Source: Sphingobium wenxiniae (GTDB lineage: Bacteria > Pseudomonadota > Alphaproteobacteria > Sphingomonadales > Sphingomonadaceae). From it: a stretch of 64,000 nucleotides of DNA. The position numbers were made by a program, and so were the translations under genes. The stretch lies in assembly GCF_007830065.1 (NCBI RefSeq), contig NZ_VLKK01000004.1, positions 124,001 through 188,000 on the forward strand, in the 5' to 3' direction. The notes below the pieces were generated by a model. It was not told where the DNA came from. It saw only the letters and a list, made by a program, of their open reading frames with translations, and did no database searches. Of the stretch, positions 6,740 to 15,060 are shown one piece after another (positions within the stretch are counted from its first letter, which is position 1; each line of letters opens with the position of its first letter).

Positions 6740-9193
6740 TCAAGGCTTGGCGCGGGCATCGGCGCGTTTCGTCCGCAATGTCGCCGCCGCGCCCGCCGGA
6801 TCGTCGGGCCAGGGATGCCTGGGATAGCGTCCGCGCATTTCCTTGGCGACCGCGCTCCAGCTTCCCGCCCAGAAGCCCGGCAGGTCGCGCGTCGTCTGGA
6901 TCGGCCGCCCGGCGGGCGAGGTGAGGGAGAGGACGAGCGGGATTCGTCCGCTCCCGACCATGGGATGCTCGCTCAGGCCAAAGAGCGCCTGCACGCGCAA
7001 TTCGACGCGCGGCCCGCCTTCCGCCGCATAGTCGATGGCATGGCCGCTCCCGGCCGGTGAGCGGAACTCAGGCGGGGCGAGCCGGTCGACCTGCTGCTTC
7101 CCGTCCCAGCCGATCAGCCCTTCCAGCACGCCGGTAAGCTGCGATCTGTCGATATCGGACAAGCGCCGCTTGCCTGCCAGCAAGGGCGGCAGCCATTCGT
7201 CCAGCGTCTCCAGCAGCGCCGCGTCGGACAGCGTCTCCACTCCCGCGAAATCCGCCCGCGTCCTGAGCGAGTGCGCCGCATCCGACCATGGCAGCAGGTT
7301 CAGGCCGCCTTGCCGCACGCCTTCCACCAGCGCCGCCGTCACCGCTTGCGGGTCGGGCCGGTCATCGGAGCCGGAGGACAGCCGCACCGCGCCCAGCCGC
7401 CGCTCGCGCAAGGCTTCGATCCCGCCGGTGTCCGCCCGGAAGCGCACCGTCCGATGCTCCGCCACCTTGCCGCCGAACAGGGCCAGCACATCCGCCTCGC
7501 TCAAGGGCGCGGCCGACAGGATACGCGCGCCCGCCGCGCTGCCCTGCACCGCACCGACCGCGAGCCAATCCTCGCGCGCCAGCGGCGACAGCGGATCGAG
7601 ACGGAACCTGCGCCCGCCCACGCTCGCCCAGTCCGCGCCATCGGCGGAGCGCCGCTTCGCTACCCGATCGGGAAAGGCGATGGCGAGGCAGATGCCCACC
7701 TCATGCTCTCCCCTCCCGCTTGCGGGATGGGCCGGGGACGGGCCGATGAGTTTCGCCCACCGCCTTGCCATCGCCCTTGCCGCATCGGCGCGCCTGCCGC
7801 TTTCCCGCCGCCAGCGCGTCCGCCGCTGCGACAGGTCGATATCCTGCCCGCCAATGCCACGCTCGCCCAGCAGCACGGCGATGTCGGCGGCCACCTCGGC
7901 CAGTCCCATCTCCCCCGCGCGCACCAGCATATGCCCGATGCGCGGCTCGACCGGCAGGCGGGCGAGCGCCTTGCCGTGCGCCGTGATTCGCCCATCCGTA
8001 TCCAGCGCATCCAGCACCGTCAGCCGCGCGCGCGCCTCCGCCACCGCGGCCACGGGCGGCGCGTCCAGCCAGCGCAGCCCCGCCGGATCGCTCACGCCCC
8101 AAAGCGCGCAGTCCAGCAGCAGGCTCGACAGGTCGCTCTCCAAAATTTCGGGAGGGTCGAAGGGCGGCATTCCCGCCGTTGCCGCCGCTTCCCACAGCCG
8201 ATAGGCGACGCCTGGCCGCTGGCGCGCGGCGCGCCCCGCGCGCTGGGTCGCCGCCGCCTGGCTGGCGCGTTCCGTCACCAGCCGCGTGACGCTCGCCGCC
8301 CGGTCGTAGCGCGGCCGCCGCGCCAGCCCTGAATCCACTACGATCCGCACCCCGTCGATGGTAAGGCTCGTCTCCGCGATGGACGTTGCGAGGATGACTT
8401 TCCGCCGCCCTTCCCGCGAAGGCAGGATCGCCGCGCGCTGGGCGGCGGGATCAAGGCTCCCATGCAGCCTGTGAATTTCCACGCCCAGCCCTTCCAGCCG
8501 CTCCGCCGTCCGCTCGATCTCCGCTACGCCGGGCAGGAAGGCGAGCAGGTCGCCTTCCGCCTCCTCGCCCAGTGCCAGCCGGACGGCGGCCGCCATCTCG
8601 TCCTCGATCCGCTTTTCCGCCGACCGCCCGACATGCCGCAAGTCGAGCGGCTGGATGCGCCCCTCGCTCTCGATCACCGGCGCATGGCCCAGCAACGCCG
8701 CGAAGCGCGCCCCGTCCAAAGTCGCCGACATCGGCACGATCCGCAGGTCGGGTCGCAATGCTCCTTGGGCGTCCAGCGCCAACGCCAATCCGAAATCGCT
8801 GTCCAGGCTGCGCTCATGCACTTCGTCGAACAATATGGCGGACACACCCGACAATTCAGGATCGTCCTGAATCCGCCGCACGAAAATGCCCTCCGTCAGC
8901 ACGAGGATGCGCGTTCTCGCCGACTGGCGGCTGTCCATCCGCGTCGCATAGCCGGCCGTGCCACCCGGCTCCTCGCCCATCAGTTCGGCGATCCGCTCCG
9001 CCGCCGCCCGCGCGGCCAGCCTGCGGGGCGAGAGCAGCAAGACCTGCCCCTCGCACCATGGTTCGTCCAGCAGGGCAGGAGCCACCGCCGTCGTCTTGCC
9101 CGCGCCGGGCGGCGCGACCAGCACCGCATTGCTCCTCGCGCGCAGGGCGCTGCGCAGATCGGGCAGCACATCATGGATGGGCAGATCGGTCAT
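6740..9193 (-). CDS. hrpB: ATP-dependent helicase HrpB
   Basis: The 817-residue DEAH/DExH-box helicase has a Walker A motif APPGAGKTT at 27-35, DEVH at 123-126 and the SAT motif MSATLDG near 154. Motif VI (QRAGRAAR) and the HrpB-specific C-terminal extension with PRHPWPDDP near the end follow. Length and domain order are normal for the family. HrpB is a putative RNA helicase of poorly known physiological role; the type III secretion sense of the name 'hrp' does not apply. The TSUP gene upstream (start 10010) ends 37 bases before it, so co-transcription is possible. Confidence 0.96.
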   Translation of the reverse strand: MTDLPIHDVLPDLRSALRARSNAVLVAPPGAGKTTAVAPALLDEPWCEGQVLLLSPRRLAARAAAERIAELMGEEPGGTAGYATRMDSRQSARTRILVLTEGIFVRRIQDDPELSGVSAILFDEVHERSLDSDFGLALALDAQGALRPDLRIVPMSATLDGARFAALLGHAPVIESEGRIQPLDLRHVGRSAEKRIEDEMAAAVRLALGEEAEGDLLAFLPGVAEIERTAERLEGLGVEIHRLHGSLDPAAQRAAILPSREGRRKVILATSIAETSLTIDGVRIVVDSGLARRPRYDRAASVTRLVTERASQAAATQRAGRAARQRPGVAYRLWEAAATAGMPPFDPPEILESDLSSLLLDCALWGVSDPAGLRWLDAPPVAAVAEARARLTVLDALDTDGRITAHGKALARLPVEPRIGHMLVRAGEMGLAEVAADIAVLLGERGIGGQDIDLSQRRTRWRRESGRRADAARAMARRWAKLIGPSPAHPASGRGEHEVGICLAIAFPDRVAKRRSADGADWASVGGRRFRLDPLSPLAREDWLAVGAVQGSAAGARILSAAPLSEADVLALFGGKVAEHRTVRFRADTGGIEALRERRLGAVRLSSGSDDRPDPQAVTAALVEGVRQGGLNLLPWSDAAHSLRTRADFAGVETLSDAALLETLDEWLPPLLAGKRRLSDIDRSQLTGVLEGLIGWDGKQQVDRLAPPEFRSPAGSGHAIDYAAEGGPRVELRVQALFGLSEHPMVGSGRIPLVLSLTSPAGRPIQTTRDLPGFWAGSWSAVAKEMRGRYPRHPWPDDPAGAAATLRTKRADARAKP

Positions 9194-9230
9194 CGCGTTC
9201 CTGTCGCGCCATTCCGTGTCCGGCGCAATC

Positions 9231-10010
9231 CTATCCGAACAGATAGAGGTGGATCGGGTTTTTCGGATCGATCAGCATCTTTGCCGTCAGCGCCAGCGAC
9301 ATGACGATCAGCAGCGGCCGGATCAGCCTGCTGCCGAAGCGCATCGCCAGCCGCGCCCCGATCTGCGCGCCCGCGATATTGGCAACCGCCATGGCAAGGC
9401 CCGCGATCCACAGCACATGCCCGCCCGCCATCATCGTCAGCAGTCCGGCAAGGTTGCTCGCGAAATTCGCCGCCTTGGTCTGCGCCGTCGCCCGCAACAG
9501 GCTGAGGCCGCCCAGCGCCAGAAAAACGGTGGTATAGAAGGCCCCCGCGCCCGGCCCGAAAAAGCCGTCGTAAAATCCGATCCCGCCGATCAACAGGCTG
9601 AGCGCCGCGATGCCGACGCGCTGATGCCGGTCCATCTCGCCGACCTTGGGAGAGAAGGTAAAATAGGCCGCGATGGCGATCAGCAAGGCGGGCATCAGTC
9701 CGGCGAGAATAGACGGATCGACCCGCTGCACCAGCCACGCGCCGCCCACCGATCCGGCAAAGGCCGCGATCACCGGCCAGCGATAGGTTTTGAGGTCCAT
9801 ATGCCCCGCCCGCGCATAGGCGATGCAGGCCCCGAAGGTGCCGAGCGACGATTGCAGCTTATTGGTCGCCACCGCGCCCACCGGCGGCACGCCCGCCGCC
9901 ATCAATGCGGGAAGGGAGATAAGTCCCCCGCCGCCCGCCATGGAGTCGATCAGCCCCGCCATCAGCGCGGCCGCCATCAGGAAGGCGATGGTTTCCTGGG
10001 ACAGGATCAT
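9231..10010 (-). CDS. TSUP family membrane transporter (TauE/SafE type)
   Basis: The 259-residue protein has about eight hydrophobic segments and the N-terminal TSUP signature GLIDSMAGGGGLISLPAL (about residues 19-36). The repeat motif follows in the second half (GFYDGFFGPGAGAFYT, about 154-169). The family exports sulfite or other small organic and sulfur anions in some members; the substrate here cannot be told. The gene is flanked on the same strand by the polyprenyl synthase (37 bases upstream) and hrpB (37 bases downstream), so all three may be one transcript. Confidence 0.9.
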   Translation of the reverse strand: MILSQETIAFLMAAALMAGLIDSMAGGGGLISLPALMAAGVPPVGAVATNKLQSSLGTFGACIAYARAGHMDLKTYRWPVIAAFAGSVGGAWLVQRVDPSILAGLMPALLIAIAAYFTFSPKVGEMDRHQRVGIAALSLLIGGIGFYDGFFGPGAGAFYTTVFLALGGLSLLRATAQTKAANFASNLAGLLTMMAGGHVLWIAGLAMAVANIAGAQIGARLAMRFGSRLIRPLLIVMSLALTAKMLIDPKNPIHLYLFG

Positions 10011-10047
10011 CGGGCTGCCGCGCCTTTGTCAGGGACGGGCAGGCGGC

Positions 10048-11088
10048 TCAATAGGCGCGCGCTATGGCGAATTCCACCGCTTCCGCCAATGCCGTCTTGG
10101 CCTTGCCGCCGTCGAACATGCCCAGTGCGTCGATGGCGCGCTGTCCATAATGGCGCGCGCGCGCCAGAGTGTCGTCGATCGCGCCGGTCTGCCGCAGCAG
10201 CCGGGTCGCATGAGCGAGGTCTTCGTCGCTGGTTCGATGCCCGGCGATGGCAGCTTTCCAGAAGGCGCGATCCTCCTCCGTTCCGCGCGCATAGGCGAGG
10301 ATGACCGGCAGCGTCACCTTGCCGTCCCGGAAGTCGTCGCCCGCGTCCTTGCCCATGGTCGCGCCATCCGATTCATAGTCCAAGGCGTCGTCGATCAACT
10401 GGAACGCGATACCCAGATTCCTGCCGTAGACGTCCAGCGCCTGCTCCTCTGCCTCGTCACGTCCCGCGACCACGGCGGAAATGCGGCAGGCCGCGGCGAA
10501 CAGCGCGGCGGTCTTCGCCACGATGATCTCCAGATATTGCTCTTCGCTCGTGTCGATCTTGCGCTGGGCGGTGAGCTGGTTGACCTCGCCCTCCGCGATC
10601 ACCGCCGATGCGCCCGACAGAATCTTCAGCACCTTGAGCGATTCGGCCTCGACCATCAGTTCGAAGGAGCGGGAGAAGAGGAAATCGCCCACCAGCACGC
10701 TGGCGCTGTTGCCCCAGATGATGTTGGCGGTCTTGCGGCCCCGGCGCAGCCCCGATCCGTCGACCACGTCGTCATGCAGCAGCGTGGCGGTGTGGATGAA
10801 CTCGACCGCGGCGGCCAGCTTGTAATGGCGCGTGCCCGCATAGCCCACGAGATCGGCGCAGGCGAGCGTCAGCATCGGCCGCATCCGCTTGCCCCCACCC
10901 GCGATCAGATGCCCGGCAAGTTCGGGGATCAGCGGAATGCGCGACTGCATCCGGTCCAGGATGACGGCGTTCACCTGATTCATACCCTCCGCCACCAGCG
11001 CCATCATGGGCGCGAGCGAAGGCGCGCTGCTGGCGCGGCCGATGGAATGGACATTACCTGTGGCAGATGCGGTCATGACAGGGGCCAT
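10048..11088 (-). CDS. Polyprenyl diphosphate synthase (ubiquinone side chain)
   Basis: Trans-isoprenyl diphosphate synthase of about 346 residues. The first aspartate-rich motif is LLHDDVVDGSGLRRG and the second is QLIDDALDY. GGGKRMRPML supplies the diphosphate-binding basic residues. It elongates farnesyl diphosphate with isopentenyl diphosphate; in alphaproteobacteria the all-trans product (octa- to decaprenyl) feeds ubiquinone. Candidate starts are ATG 11088 and ATG 11076 (MTASATG); neither has a convincing ribosome site, and 11088 is given. Divergent from the chorismate mutase, with a 90-base shared promoter region. The exact chain length cannot be read from sequence, so no specific symbol is assigned. 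Confidence 0.92.
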   Translation of the reverse strand: MAPVMTASATGNVHSIGRASSAPSLAPMMALVAEGMNQVNAVILDRMQSRIPLIPELAGHLIAGGGKRMRPMLTLACADLVGYAGTRHYKLAAAVEFIHTATLLHDDVVDGSGLRRGRKTANIIWGNSASVLVGDFLFSRSFELMVEAESLKVLKILSGASAVIAEGEVNQLTAQRKIDTSEEQYLEIIVAKTAALFAAACRISAVVAGRDEAEEQALDVYGRNLGIAFQLIDDALDYESDGATMGKDAGDDFRDGKVTLPVILAYARGTEEDRAFWKAAIAGHRTSDEDLAHATRLLRQTGAIDDTLARARHYGQRAIDALGMFDGGKAKTALAEAVEFAIARAY

Positions 11089-11178
11089 GTGGCGGCGCAA
11101 AAAGCTAAACGCAAGCGGGAATAGCTTGCCTCATGCCGCGTAAGGCGCAAAAAGCGCCCCACGAACGGGAGGACTTGC

Positions 11179-11457
11179 GTGGACGAGACACTGAAGCGGT
11201 ATCGCGAAAGCATCGACAATATCGATGCGGCGCTGGTGTTCATGCTGGCCGAACGCTTCAAGGTCACGCAGGCCGTGGGCCGTTACAAGGCGGAGCACAA
11301 GCTGCCCCCCGCCGATCCCGGCCGCGAGGACAGCCAGATCGCGCGCCTCCGCCAACTGGCGCTCGACGCCCATCTCGACCCCGATTTCACTGAGAAATTC
11401 CTACGCTTCATCATCGACGAAGTGATCCGCCATCACGAACGGTTGCGCGAGGGGTAG
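11179..11457 (+). CDS. Chorismate mutase (AroQ-type, monofunctional)
   Basis: The 92-residue all-helical AroQ-type protein converts chorismate to prephenate for phenylalanine and tyrosine synthesis. The start is GTG 11179, supported by GGGAGG at 11167-11172 six bases upstream. Recognisable elements are LKRYRESIDNIDAAL (helix 1, with the active-site arginine), the LAERFKVTQAVGRYK segment with its active-site arginine/lysine residues, and the C-terminal IIDEVIRHHER. The size fits the cytosolic stand-alone form; there is no signal peptide and no fused prephenate dehydratase. It is convergent with the EamA gene, with only six bases between the stop codons. Confidence 0.92.
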   Translation: MDETLKRYRESIDNIDAALVFMLAERFKVTQAVGRYKAEHKLPPADPGREDSQIARLRQLALDAHLDPDFTEKFLRFIIDEVIRHHERLREG

Positions 11458-11463
11458 GGGCGT

Positions 11464-12360
11464 TCAGGCGGGTTCGACGACTTCCGCCTCGCGCCGCTTC
11501 ATCCGGGACCGGCCCAGCAATACACCGCCCAGCGCCAACGCGAATCCGGCAAGCTGCACCGCGCCCAGTCTTTCGCCGAAAATCAACCAGGCTTCCACGA
11601 CCGCCAGCGGGGGTACGAGCAGCAGCAGCATCGACATCCTTGTCGGTCCCTGATGCCGGACCAGCCATATCAGCAGCGATAATCCTGCACCCGACAGGAC
11701 GATCACCGACCAGCCGAGTCCCATCCACAGGATCGGGGAATTGTCCCATTGCGCCTCGCCCACGAACAGGGCGGCGGTCATGGCGACCATTGCGCCGCCC
11801 GCATTCTGGACCGCGCCTGAAATCGCGATGCCGTCTCCGGCGATGGCCCCGCGCTGGATCAGCGTGCCCGCCGCCATGCCCATGATGGAAAGCAGGGCGG
11901 CGATGGCGGGCAGGACGCCGATCGAACCCGCGCCCGACCGCTCGATCGCGGGCGCCAATACGCAGCCCACGCCGATAATGGCGACGCCAAGACCGCTCCA
12001 TGCCCGCGCGGGCAGGCGTTCGCTCAGGAAGATCACGCAGGCCACCGCGACCATCAACGGTTGAAGCGCGCCCAGCAGAGACATGATGCCGGCGGGCATT
12101 CCATGATCGACCGCCCACCAGCTCAGCGTCAGATACACGCCATGCAGCAATGCGCCTGCCGCCAGATGCAGCGCCAGCCGGCGCCCGCGCGGCAGGACCT
12201 GCCGTGCATGGAGGGCGGCCGCGCTCAGAAGCAGCGTCACCAACGCGAGGCGCACGGCCACCACCAGTTCGGGCGAACCGTGCGGCATGACGGCCCGCGC
12301 GACGATGAAGCCGGTGGACCAGATCAGGACGAAAAGGACGGAGGCGAGAAAGGCGAGCAT
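11464..12360 (-). CDS. EamA/DMT-family transporter
   Basis: A 298-residue protein with ten predicted membrane segments in two EamA repeats, starting MLAFLASVLFVLIWSTGF. The first-repeat helix contains WSTGFIVAR, typical of RhaT/EamA members, and the C-terminal repeat ends before a basic tail (RSRMKRREAE). Members export amino acids or other metabolites; the substrate here is unknown. Start 12360 was chosen because it begins at the first membrane helix; an upstream ATG at 12393 would add 11 basic residues. It follows ccmB on the same strand with a 49-base gap, where ccmC would sit in a canonical ccm operon. Confidence 0.88.
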   Translation of the reverse strand: MLAFLASVLFVLIWSTGFIVARAVMPHGSPELVVAVRLALVTLLLSAAALHARQVLPRGRRLALHLAAGALLHGVYLTLSWWAVDHGMPAGIMSLLGALQPLMVAVACVIFLSERLPARAWSGLGVAIIGVGCVLAPAIERSGAGSIGVLPAIAALLSIMGMAAGTLIQRGAIAGDGIAISGAVQNAGGAMVAMTAALFVGEAQWDNSPILWMGLGWSVIVLSGAGLSLLIWLVRHQGPTRMSMLLLLVPPLAVVEAWLIFGERLGAVQLAGFALALGGVLLGRSRMKRREAEVVEPA

Positions 12361-12409
12361 GGGGCAGCGCCTTTGGCGCACCCGTGTTCCCATGTCGAGC
12401 GTTGTTCGC

Positions 12410-13057
12410 TTATTCCCGTCCCGCGCGGATCGCCGCCCCGCCGGCAAAGGGCGTGATCGCCACCAGCAGAAGCGAGGCCGCGCCCAGGAATTTCAAGGCC
12501 GCTCCGCTGCCGTCGCCCAGCGTTCCCGCGCCGAAGATGAGCAGCGGCACGGCCAGCGGCAGGGCCAGCAATCCGGCCAACGCTCCGCTGGACCGCAATC
12601 CGGCGGTCAGGGTCGCCACCAGCAGTCCCAGCGCTGCAAGGGCAGGTGTTCCGATCAGCAGGCCCGCCTCCAGCAGGATGACGGTCGCTCCGTCCAGTTT
12701 CAGCAGGGCGGCGGCAGGCAGCGTGGCGATCATCAGCGGCGGCCCGAAACCCAGCCAGTGCGCGATCAACCGCGCCAGGACGATCAGTTCCTCCCCGATG
12801 CCGCGCAACGCGATCTGGTCCAGCACGCCGGAGTCCCTGTCCGGCGTCACCAGCCGGTCGACGGGAAGCAGGCTGGCCAGCAGCGCCGCGATCCACAACA
12901 TGCCCCCGCCTGTCCGCCCGAGCAGTGCCGCGTCGGGGCCGACGGCAAAGGGATAGAGGCTCGCCACCAGCAGGAGGAAGGCGACCGGCAGCCACAGCCC
13001 CGCCGAACGCCATGCCTGTCCCAGGTCGCGGCGCGTGAGCAGCCACATAGTCCTCAT
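12410..13057 (-). CDS. ccmB: Heme exporter protein CcmB
   Basis: A 215-residue membrane permease with about six hydrophobic segments. It has the CcmB signature region LVTPDRDSGVLDQIALRG near 69-86 and a C-terminal GGAAIRAG. With CcmA it forms the ABC part of cytochrome c maturation system I, which releases holo-CcmE at the inner membrane. Its start overlaps the ccmA stop by four bases (13054-13057), a coupled arrangement. Unlike the textbook order ccmABCD, neither ccmC nor ccmD follows; an EamA transporter does. Confidence 0.95.
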   Translation of the reverse strand: MRTMWLLTRRDLGQAWRSAGLWLPVAFLLLVASLYPFAVGPDAALLGRTGGGMLWIAALLASLLPVDRLVTPDRDSGVLDQIALRGIGEELIVLARLIAHWLGFGPPLMIATLPAAALLKLDGATVILLEAGLLIGTPALAALGLLVATLTAGLRSSGALAGLLALPLAVPLLIFGAGTLGDGSGAALKFLGAASLLLVAITPFAGGAAIRAGRE

Positions 13058-13644
13058 GCGCTCTCAGCCTCCGCCGCATGGATGCGCAGGTCGATCCGTG
13101 CATGATCCGCGAGCGGCAGGGGCTGGTGCGAAGCGGCCAGCATGATGCCACCCGCCGCCAGATGCCGCGACACCGCCGCGCCAAGCAGTTTCAGCGACGC
13201 ATTGTCCAGCCCGTTGCCCGGCTCGTCCAGCAGCCAGATCGCCGCGCCGGAAGCGATCACACGCGCCAGCATCGCCCGCTTGCGCTGCCCGGTGGACAGC
13301 ATCCGCACCGGCAGATCGGCAAGCGCCAGGAGCGCCATGGCGTCCAGCGCGCGGTCGAGCGTCCCGTCATCCACCCCGTCCAGCCGCGCCCAGAAACCCA
13401 GCGCCTTCCGCAAGGGTCGCTCCATGTCCAGCGCCAGCCGCTCGTCCGTCAGGGCCACGCCGCCCCGTCGTTCCACCGTTCCGGCAAAGGCGGGCAGCAA
13501 TCCCGCGCATATCCGCAACAGGCTCGACTTGCCAACGCCATTGGGTCCGGCGAGAAGGGCGCTCCCGCCCGCTTTCAGATCGAGGTCGACGCCCCGGAAC
13601 AGCATCCGCCCGCCCCGCAGGCAAGCCACGTCCGACAGGCGCAT
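13054..13644 (-). CDS. ccmA: Cytochrome c biogenesis ATP-binding protein CcmA
   Basis: This ABC ATPase of about 196 residues has Walker A GPNGVGKSSL, the signature-like LSTGQRKRAMLAR and Walker B WLLDEPGNGLD. It energises the CcmAB complex in cytochrome c maturation. I prefer ATG 13644 because AAGGAAG lies five to six bases upstream. An alternative ATG at 13659 overlaps the stop of the upstream metalloprotease gene (ATGA) but lacks a ribosome site. Transcription order is metalloprotease, ccmA, ccmB. Confidence 0.94.
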   Translation of the reverse strand: MRLSDVACLRGGRMLFRGVDLDLKAGGSALLAGPNGVGKSSLLRICAGLLPAFAGTVERRGGVALTDERLALDMERPLRKALGFWARLDGVDDGTLDRALDAMALLALADLPVRMLSTGQRKRAMLARVIASGAAIWLLDEPGNGLDNASLKLLGAAVSRHLAAGGIMLAASHQPLPLADHARIDLRIHAAEAESA

Positions 13645-13655
13645 CGCCGCTTCCT

Positions 13656-14063
13656 TCATGGCGCGACCATGTCTTCGAGCACATGCATGTCGAGGTCGGA
13701 CAGGCCGAAATGATGGCCAATCTCATGCACCACGACATGGGTGATGAGCGCATCCAGCGCGATGCCGGTTTCCACCCACTCGTCCAGCAGCGGCCGGCGG
13801 AAAAGATGAACCGTGGGCGGCGTGTCGCCGGTCTGCGCTTCGTGGCCCACGGGACGTCCGGTATAAAGGCCGGTAAGGCCGAAGGGGTCCTCGATCTCCA
13901 TGTCCTTCAACACCTGTTCGTCCGCGAAATCCTCGACAAACAGCACGACATTGGACAAATGCGCGGCGAACGGATCGGGCAGGCGACTCAGGGCTTCGAG
14001 CGCCAGCGTTTCGATCTCTTCCTTCGTCGGCGCGAAACGCGGCGGTTGACGGATGTCGGGCAT
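13656..14063 (-). CDS. Metallopeptidase family protein (MPN/zincin-like, HExxH)
   Basis: A small protein of about 135 residues with a perfect zincin signature near the C-terminus, HEIGHHFGLSD (HExxHxxGxxD). It belongs to the minimal 'zinicin-like metallopeptidase' family. It has no signal peptide, so it should be cytosolic. No substrate is established. The start is uncertain between ATG 14063 (given) and ATG 14081. It is the first gene of a unit with ccmA and ccmB and diverges from the pterin dehydratase gene with a 40-base gap. Confidence 0.85.
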   Translation of the reverse strand: MPDIRQPPRFAPTKEEIETLALEALSRLPDPFAAHLSNVVLFVEDFADEQVLKDMEIEDPFGLTGLYTGRPVGHEAQTGDTPPTVHLFRRPLLDEWVETGIALDALITHVVVHEIGHHFGLSDLDMHVLEDMVAP

Positions 14064-14103
14064 GGCTGCGACATAGGCCAAAGCAGATTGCGAGGATAGT
14101 CAA

Positions 14104-14397
14104 ATGGTTGGTAAACTGGACGAGAAAGCGCGGACTCTGGCGCTGGCGTCGCTGCCCGACTGGACGCCGGCCGGCGATCCGGATGGCATCCGCCGCCGCT
14201 TCACTTTCGCCGACTTCAACGAAGCCTTCGGGTTCATGACGCGCGTTGCCCTGCTGGCGGAAAAGGCGGATCACCATCCCGAATGGTCCAACGTCTATAA
14301 TCGCGTGGACATATTGTTGACCACGCATGACGCAGGCGGCCTGTCCCGGCGCGACATAGATATGGCCGCCGCCATCGACGCGCTATTGAAACATTAG
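14104..14397 (+). CDS. phhB: Pterin-4a-carbinolamine dehydratase
   Basis: A 97-residue protein with the family signature [20 protein letters not shown] followed by [14 protein letters not shown]. The HH and the later histidine and aspartate are the catalytic and signature residues. It dehydrates 4a-hydroxytetrahydropterin formed by aromatic amino acid hydroxylases. No phenylalanine hydroxylase gene lies next to it, so the partner is elsewhere, or the protein has another pterin role such as in molybdopterin metabolism. The length is typical. Confidence 0.92.
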   Translation: MVGKLDEKARTLALASLPDWTPAGDPDGIRRRFTFADFNEAFGFMTRVALLAEKADHHPEWSNVYNRVDILLTTHDAGGLSRRDIDMAAAIDALLKH

Positions 14398-14457
14398 GGC
14401 GGATCGACATTCAGGCATCATTCTGCGTAGCCGGCTGATCGGTCCCAGGCCCTGGGG

Positions 14458-15060
14458 TCATTTGCCGATATATTTGCCCTTTCCCGCATTATCCTCGACC
14501 CGGTCCTCATAGCTCGAAAGGGCAGCGATCACCGCGGGATCGTTCGCGTAGCGCATACGCAGGGCGGCCAGCCGGCCGTCGGTGCCCGTGCACAGCTCCG
14601 CTATATTCTCGGCCAGATAGGCGCGCCTGTCCGCATCATAGGGTTCCTCACCCCGGAAATGATCGCAACTGTCCCTCTCGACCATGAAATTCGTCACCTC
14701 CCGCGGAAAAGGCGCAACCTGCCCCGCTTGCCCCGAGAGCGGGAGATCGCGCGGGCGATAGGATTGCGGCAGGACGTCGGCCATGTTCCGGCTGTCCGCC
14801 AGCTTGGCTTGCGGCACACGGTCCACTTCCGTGGAAGCGACGGCCTTGTCGGGCGGCAAATCCTTCACCGTGGGGGAGGGTTGCGGCGGAATCCTCTTGT
14901 CGTCGGACGGCAGCGGCGGGGGCGGTGGAGATGCAGGGGGCTGGATCGCGGTTTCGTCATGCCGCGTCTGATCGGCGGCGGTCGCGCGCTCTCCCGATGA
15001 CGAGCAGCCGCCCGCAAGGACCAGCAGGATCGTTGCAATCACTGTCGCGCGGATGTTCAT
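14458..15060 (-). CDS. Putative lipoprotein of unknown function
   Basis: A 200-residue protein with a lipoprotein signal: MNIRA, a hydrophobic stretch, then the lipobox LAGGC with the lipidated cysteine at position 19. A proline-rich linker (about 40-75) leads to a charged C-terminal domain (about 110-200) with two cysteines (SCDHF, ELCTG) that may pair. No family is recognised. It is translationally coupled to the patatin gene upstream (overlap 15057-15060), so it probably works with that phospholipase at the envelope. Confidence 0.75.
   Translation of the reverse strand: MNIRATVIATILLVLAGGCSSSGERATAADQTRHDETAIQPPASPPPPPLPSDDKRIPPQPSPTVKDLPPDKAVASTEVDRVPQAKLADSRNMADVLPQSYRPRDLPLSGQAGQVAPFPREVTNFMVERDSCDHFRGEEPYDADRRAYLAENIAELCTGTDGRLAALRMRYANDPAVIAALSSYEDRVEDNAGKGKYIGK

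Noticed and set aside
6740..9193. Type III secretion (hrp) locus suggested by the name HrpB
   Set aside because: The protein is a DEAH-box helicase; no secretion genes are near.
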